A stretch of DNA of 10,431 nt. Origin: Gammaproteobacteria bacterium. Lineage in GTDB: Bacteria; Pseudomonadota; Gammaproteobacteria; UBA9214. Position 1 is the stretch's first letter. Each line of letters starts with the position of its first letter. The position numbers were made by a program, and so were the translations under genes. The stretch spans positions 1 to 10,431 of the forward strand of contig JAOUCV010000052.1 of the NCBI GenBank assembly GCA_029859555.1. The letters run 5' to 3'. The notes under the pieces are model-generated. The model saw only the letters and a list, made by a program, of their open reading frames with translations, made no database searches and was not told the DNA's origin. Below are positions 7,361 through 10,431 of the stretch, one piece after another.

Positions 7361-8077
7361 ATGGCGCTGCATGATGTGACAGGATCGCGGGTTATTGTCG
7401 CGCTGGATTACCCGGATGCGGCCGCTGCGCTGCAACTGGTAGAGGGCCTTGCGCCTGATCTGTGCCGTCTCAAGGTGGGCAAGGAACTGTTTACCCGTGC
7501 CGGGCCGCAACTGGTAGAGCTGCTGGTTGCGCGTGGTTTCGATGTGTTTCTGGACCTCAAGTTTCACGATATTCCCAATACAGTAGCCAGTGCCTGTCAT
7601 GCGGCGGCAGACCTTGGTGTGTGGATGGTTAATGTACATGCGCAGGGTGGTGCAAGGATGTTACAGGCAGCGTGCGAGGGTATAGCGCGAGCATCGCATG
7701 CGCCGTTACTGATTGCGGTCACCATATTGACCAGTATGGATGAGAGTGATCTGGCGGCGGTTGGTCTGACCGGATCACCACAGGACAACGTGTTACGACT
7801 GGCAACGCTTGCACATCACAGCGGGCTGGACGGTGTGGTGTGTTCCTCACGCGAGACCGCTATGCTCAGGGAGCGGCTGGGTGCAGACTTCAGCCTGGTT
7901 ACCCCCGGTATACGTCCGGCCGGCAGTCAGGCAGATGACCAGCGGCGTGTTATGACGCCGGTTGATGCGATCAGTGCCGGTTCCAGCTATCTCGTTATTG
8001 GCCGGCCGGTGACCCGGGCTGACGATCCCGTCAGCGTTTTACGGACAATAAATTCAGAACTGTCTGCTTTTAACTGA
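7361..8077 (+). CDS. pyrF: Orotidine 5'-phosphate decarboxylase
   Basis: Decarboxylates OMP to UMP, the last step of de novo pyrimidine synthesis. The protein has 238 residues and folds as a TIM barrel. VIVALDYPD (11–19) begins the barrel, LKVGKELF is at 37–44, and the catalytic Lys/Asp cluster is in [12 protein letters not shown] (64–75; D65, K67, D70). The phosphate-binding end is seen in TPGIRP (181–186), DDQRRVMTP and [11 protein letters not shown] (210–220). I chose ATG 7361 because GGGAGG (7347–7352) is eight bases upstream; the TTG at 7355 in the same frame is only two bases from it. It is placed after lapB, a conserved arrangement in many gammaproteobacteria, and is probably co-transcribed with it. 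Confidence 0.96.
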   Translation: MALHDVTGSRVIVALDYPDAAAALQLVEGLAPDLCRLKVGKELFTRAGPQLVELLVARGFDVFLDLKFHDIPNTVASACHAAADLGVWMVNVHAQGGARMLQAACEGIARASHAPLLIAVTILTSMDESDLAAVGLTGSPQDNVLRLATLAHHSGLDGVVCSSRETAMLRERLGADFSLVTPGIRPAGSQADDQRRVMTPVDAISAGSSYLVIGRPVTRADDPVSVLRTINSELSAFN

Positions 8078-8185
8078 GCTGCCTTTCCGGCATCTTCCCT
8101 ATTGTGGTTGCATGGCTTTTTACAGCCGGGTTGCAGTTACACAGATAACTTTTACAGGGAAGAACTTACACCAAAGGAGACAGAT

Positions 8186-8461
8186 ATGAATCATTTATCA
8201 AAATTCATTTTACTGCTGGTAATGCTGGTATCGATGCAGGTGCAGGCAGAGTCGGTTGATATAAATACGGCCAGTGCCGGCGTGCTGGCGAGTGCAATCG
8301 ACGGCGTCGGCGAGAACAAGGCGGCCGGCATTGTTGCCTATCGCGATGCGAATGGACCGTTTGGCAGTGTTGACGATTTGGCAAAAGTGAGAGGCATTGG
8401 TGCTGCGACCATCGACAAGAATCGCGATAATCTGACGGTGGCGGTACCCGTAAAGAAATAA
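8186..8461 (+). CDS. Small secreted helix-hairpin-helix protein, ComEA family
   Basis: A 91-residue protein with a Sec signal peptide: Lys6, a hydrophobic core FILLLVMLVSM (7–17), and likely cleavage after VQA (19–21), leaving about 70 mature residues. The mature part is a single ComEA-type domain with two helix-hairpin-helix motifs: DINTASAGVLASAIDGVGENKA, then GPFGSVDDLAKVRGIGAATIDKNRDNL (57–83). This domain binds double-stranded DNA without sequence specificity. In transformable bacteria, periplasmic ComEA pulls DNA across the outer membrane; short stand-alone versions are widespread in gammaproteobacteria and often of unproved role. ATG 8186 is chosen because AAGGAGA (8174–8180) lies five bases upstream and the signal peptide starts there; the same frame is open further upstream from a TTG at 8102. 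A DNA-uptake role is possible but not shown by its neighbours, which include no other competence genes. Confidence 0.85.
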   Translation: MNHLSKFILLLVMLVSMQVQAESVDINTASAGVLASAIDGVGENKAAGIVAYRDANGPFGSVDDLAKVRGIGAATIDKNRDNLTVAVPVKK

Positions 8462-8470
8462 TTTCGTCCC

Positions 8471-8506
8471 GGTAATAACCCGGACGGCCCTGTCCGGGTT
8501 ATTGCC
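8471..8506 (+). terminator. Long GC-rich stem-loop after the ComEA-like gene
   Basis: Starts 10 nt after the stop. The arms 8474–8485 (AATAACCCGGAC) and 8492–8503 (GTCCGGGTTATT) are perfectly complementary over 12 bp around the 6-nt loop GGCCCT. Outer pairs, including one T·G wobble, bring it to 15 bp (8471–8485 with 8492–8506). The following bases (GTCCTCACC) contain no U-tract, and the other strand has none either. It probably ends or protects the upstream transcript; efficiency as an intrinsic terminator is uncertain. Confidence 0.7.
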
Positions 8507-8773
8507 GTCCTCACCGGTGCCATCCTGTGCGGGCCTGTTCTGCGCCCGAAAAAATATAAAAATTATATAAAACAGTTAGTTATTATTAAATGCCGGATAT
8601 TGACCGGGATTGATCGCAGGCCGGCTCCAGAGAATATCATCTGCCGCCATTCGCTTTGGGACTCCGGACGATTGTCAGGCAACTATTTAATATTCCTGAC
8701 TGATAGTCGACTATTATAGTGTTCAGTACGGCTCTGTTGATGAACGACTAAAAATCATAAGGAACAGCTTTCG
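8507..8773 (+). promoter_or_regulatory. manC upstream region: AT-rich tract, inverted repeat, palindrome, weak promoter
   Basis: No gene is visible between 8462 and 8773 on either strand. After the stem-loop comes an AT-rich tract (about 8549–8590) next to GC-rich coding DNA. An inverted repeat GTCAGG–N15–CCTGAC spans 8674–8700 with an AT-rich centre. A perfect 12-bp palindrome ATAGTCGACTAT lies at 8703–8714 and overlaps possible -10 boxes TATTAT (8712–8717) and TATAGT (8715–8720). No good -35 box is found 15–18 bp upstream of these, which would fit a promoter needing an activator. TAAGGA (8758–8763) is the manC ribosome binding site, ten bases from its ATG. The function is inferred from symmetry and position only. 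Confidence 0.45.
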
Positions 8774-10198
8774 ATGGCACTTTATCCGGTTATTTTATCT
8801 GGCGGTTCAGGTTCGCGTTTGTGGCCAATGTCACGTGAGAATTATCCTAAACCCTTGCTGCCGCTGGTCTCGGAAAACACATTACTGCAGGAGACGGCCA
8901 ACCGTCTTGACGACATAGAGGGGCTGGGTGATGCAGTGTATGTCTGCAACGAGGAACACCGGTTCCTGGTGGCAGAGCAGGTAGCCCAGTTGGGTAAAAA
9001 ACCTGCCACGATTATTCTCGAACCCGAAGGTCGAAATACCGCACCAGCGCTGACACTGGCGGCATTGTATCTGGTCAGGCAGGATCCGGATGCCATGATG
9101 GTGGTGATGCCGGCCGACCATGTGATGACAGAGCCGCAACAGTTTGTTGCAGCCGTCCGGCAAGGTGGCGTCAATGCAGAACAGGGTGCGCTGGTCACCT
9201 TCGGTATTGTCCCTGATGCGCCCGAAACCGGTTACGGATATATCAAGCGTGATGTAGAGGTTTCCGGCACGTCGGCATATTCTGTTGCCAGCTTCGTTGA
9301 GAAGCCGGATCTTGAAACCGCGCAACAATACATCAGTGAAGGCGATTATTACTGGAACAGCGGTATCTTCCTGATGCGTGCCGATCGCTGGCTGGACGAG
9401 ATTGGCCAGCACCATCCGGCTATTCTGACAGCCTGTCGCAACGCCGTGACGCAGGGCAAGCAGGATACCGATTTTTTCAGGGTGAGAGAGGCGGATTTCC
9501 TGTCCAGTCCGAGCGACTCTATTGATTATGCCGTCATGGAAAATACTGACCGGGCTGTTGTTGTGCCGATTAGTGCCGGCTGGTCAGACGTTGGTGCCTG
9601 GTCGGCACTCTGGAAAATTTGTCCGCGTGATGAGGGCGGTAATGTTATCCAGGGTGATGTTATTGCCGAGGATACCCGCAATGCCTTTCTGGTTGCACAG
9701 CACCGGTGCCTGGCAACGGTGGGTGTTGAAGATATCATTGTGGTTGAAACAGCCGATGCGGTACTGGTTGCCAGCAAGGACAAGGCGCAGGACGTTAAGG
9801 CGATTGTTAATCGTCTGAAAGAATGTGGCCGCGAAGAGCACAAGGTGCATCGCCGGGTATACAGGCCGTGGGGTTCATACGAGGGCATTGATGCCGGTCC
9901 GCGATTCCAGGTGAAGCGCCTGACGGTAAAACCGGGCGCGCAATTATCCCTGCAAATGCATCACCATCGTGCGGAGCACTGGGTGGTAGTTAAAGGAACA
10001 GCAAAGGTAACCTGTGGCGACGAGCTCCTTATACTGCATGAAGATGAATCAACCTATATTCCAATGGGTGAAAAGCATCGTCTTGAAAACCCGGGCAATA
10101 TTCCGCTGGAAGTGATCGAGATTCAGTCAGGTGGTTACCTCGGTGAGGATGACATCGTACGTTTTGAAGACGTTTATGACCGAATCCAGGAAAACTGA
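8774..10198 (+). CDS. manC: Mannose-1-phosphate guanylyltransferase / mannose-6-phosphate isomerase (type II, bifunctional)
   Basis: Makes GDP-mannose from mannose 1-phosphate and GTP, and interconverts fructose 6-phosphate and mannose 6-phosphate; the AlgA/ManC/XanB family of 470–480 residues. The protein has 474. The N-terminal nucleotidyltransferase domain carries the pyrophosphorylase signature GGSGSRLWPMSR (10–21) with Lys26 in YPKPLLPL, ILEPEGRNTAPA (81–92), MPADH (112–116) and FVEKP (174–178). The C-terminal cupin holds the isomerase: RPWGSYE (364–370), then QMHHHRAEHW (394–403) and GEKHRLEN (432–439), which supply the metal ligands Gln, His, Glu and His. Both halves look intact. The product feeds O-antigen, capsule or alginate-like polymers and GDP-sugars such as fucose or rhamnose. 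galU follows after 30 nt, so the two form the start of a sugar-nucleotide operon. A phosphomannomutase, needed between the two activities, is not in the window. algA is the equivalent symbol. Confidence 0.95.
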   Translation: MALYPVILSGGSGSRLWPMSRENYPKPLLPLVSENTLLQETANRLDDIEGLGDAVYVCNEEHRFLVAEQVAQLGKKPATIILEPEGRNTAPALTLAALYLVRQDPDAMMVVMPADHVMTEPQQFVAAVRQGGVNAEQGALVTFGIVPDAPETGYGYIKRDVEVSGTSAYSVASFVEKPDLETAQQYISEGDYYWNSGIFLMRADRWLDEIGQHHPAILTACRNAVTQGKQDTDFFRVREADFLSSPSDSIDYAVMENTDRAVVVPISAGWSDVGAWSALWKICPRDEGGNVIQGDVIAEDTRNAFLVAQHRCLATVGVEDIIVVETADAVLVASKDKAQDVKAIVNRLKECGREEHKVHRRVYRPWGSYEGIDAGPRFQVKRLTVKPGAQLSLQMHHHRAEHWVVVKGTAKVTCGDELLILHEDESTYIPMGEKHRLENPGNIPLEVIEIQSGGYLGEDDIVRFEDVYDRIQEN

Positions 10199-10228
10199 TC
10201 CGCCAATAACCAGTCAAGGACAAGCGCT

Positions 10229-10431
10229 ATGAATAAAAAAGTAACAAAAGCAGTCTTTCCGGTGGCAGGTTTGGGGACACGTTTTCTGCCGGCAACCAAG
10301 GCAAATCCAAAGGAGATGCTGACGGTGGTGGATAAGCCGCTGATCCAGTACGCGGCAGAAGAGGCCGTCAATGCCGGCATTGAGGAGCTGATATTTGTCA
10401 CCAGCAGCAGCAAGCGTGCCATTGAGGACCA
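10229..10431 (+). CDS. galU: UTP–glucose-1-phosphate uridylyltransferase, 3' end outside the window
   Basis: Makes UDP-glucose from glucose 1-phosphate and UTP, a precursor of surface polysaccharides and, through other enzymes, UDP-galactose and UDP-glucuronate. Only the first 67 residues are present. The nucleotide-binding signature [20 protein letters not shown] (12–31) and [13 protein letters not shown] identify GalU over RmlA or GlmU. CAAGGA at 10215–10220 lies eight bases before ATG 10229. Residue 32 is Thr where E. coli and most relatives have Pro (PKEMLP); the effect is unknown. It is 30 nt after manC and on the same strand, so co-transcription is likely. Confidence 0.93.
   Translation, partial: MNKKVTKAVFPVAGLGTRFLPATKANPKEMLTVVDKPLIQYAAEEAVNAGIEELIFVTSSSKRAIED

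Noticed and set aside
8102..8185. N-terminal extension of the ComEA-like protein from TTG 8102
   Set aside because: It would bury the signal peptide behind 28 residues, and a strong AAGGAGA precedes ATG 8186.
8530..8548. CGGGC–N9–GCCCG hairpin as terminator
   Set aside because: The stem is only 5 bp and is followed by A residues, not U; on the other strand the U-run would precede the stem.
1..10431. Search for tRNA, rRNA, CRISPR, insertion sequences, toxin–antitoxin pairs and defence genes
   Set aside because: None seen: no repeated spacers, no transposase motifs, and nearly all of the window is taken up by conserved housekeeping genes.

Overview
The window looks like a gammaproteobacterial chromosome segment of moderate GC content. 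The basis is gene order (hisC–tyrA–aroA–cmk–rpsA–ihfB–lapB–pyrF, all on the + strand) and close resemblance of RpsA, IhfB, LapB and Cmk to their gammaproteobacterial relatives. Genus cannot be read from the sequence. Every gene I can support is on the + strand. I see no rRNA, tRNA, insertion sequence, phage gene or CRISPR array.

Region 1 (2–3773) is a tight aromatic amino acid and nucleotide block. It holds the 3' part of hisC (aminotransferase), tyrA (prephenate dehydrogenase, overlapping hisC by ATGA), aroA (EPSP synthase, class II type) and cmk (CMP kinase). tyrA and aroA, which are one fused gene in Pseudomonas, are separate here but lie in the same reading frame.

Region 2 (3774–8077) is the translation, nucleoid and envelope block. 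A leader with a perfect TATAAT box and several possible hairpins precedes rpsA (ribosomal protein S1). Then come ihfB (IHF beta), lapB (TPR–rubredoxin regulator of LpxC turnover) and pyrF (orotidine 5'-phosphate decarboxylase). The lapA gene that usually lies between ihfB and lapB is missing; the 174-nt gap holds a strong hairpin instead.

Region 3 (8078–8773) holds a small secreted helix-hairpin-helix protein of the ComEA type, a long GC-rich stem-loop just after it, and an AT-rich intergenic stretch with an inverted repeat and a 12-bp palindrome upstream of the next gene.

Region 4 (8774–10431) begins a sugar-nucleotide block: manC/algA (bifunctional GDP-mannose pyrophosphorylase and phosphomannose isomerase) and the start of galU (UDP-glucose pyrophosphorylase), cut by the window end. 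These make GDP-mannose and UDP-glucose and probably open a polysaccharide or O-antigen locus lying to the right.

Most of the window is conserved housekeeping DNA, and I do not see a new multi-gene system. The points most worth a second look are the manC control region, the absent lapA, the unfused but in-frame tyrA/aroA pair, the rpsA leader, and the junction with the likely polysaccharide locus.
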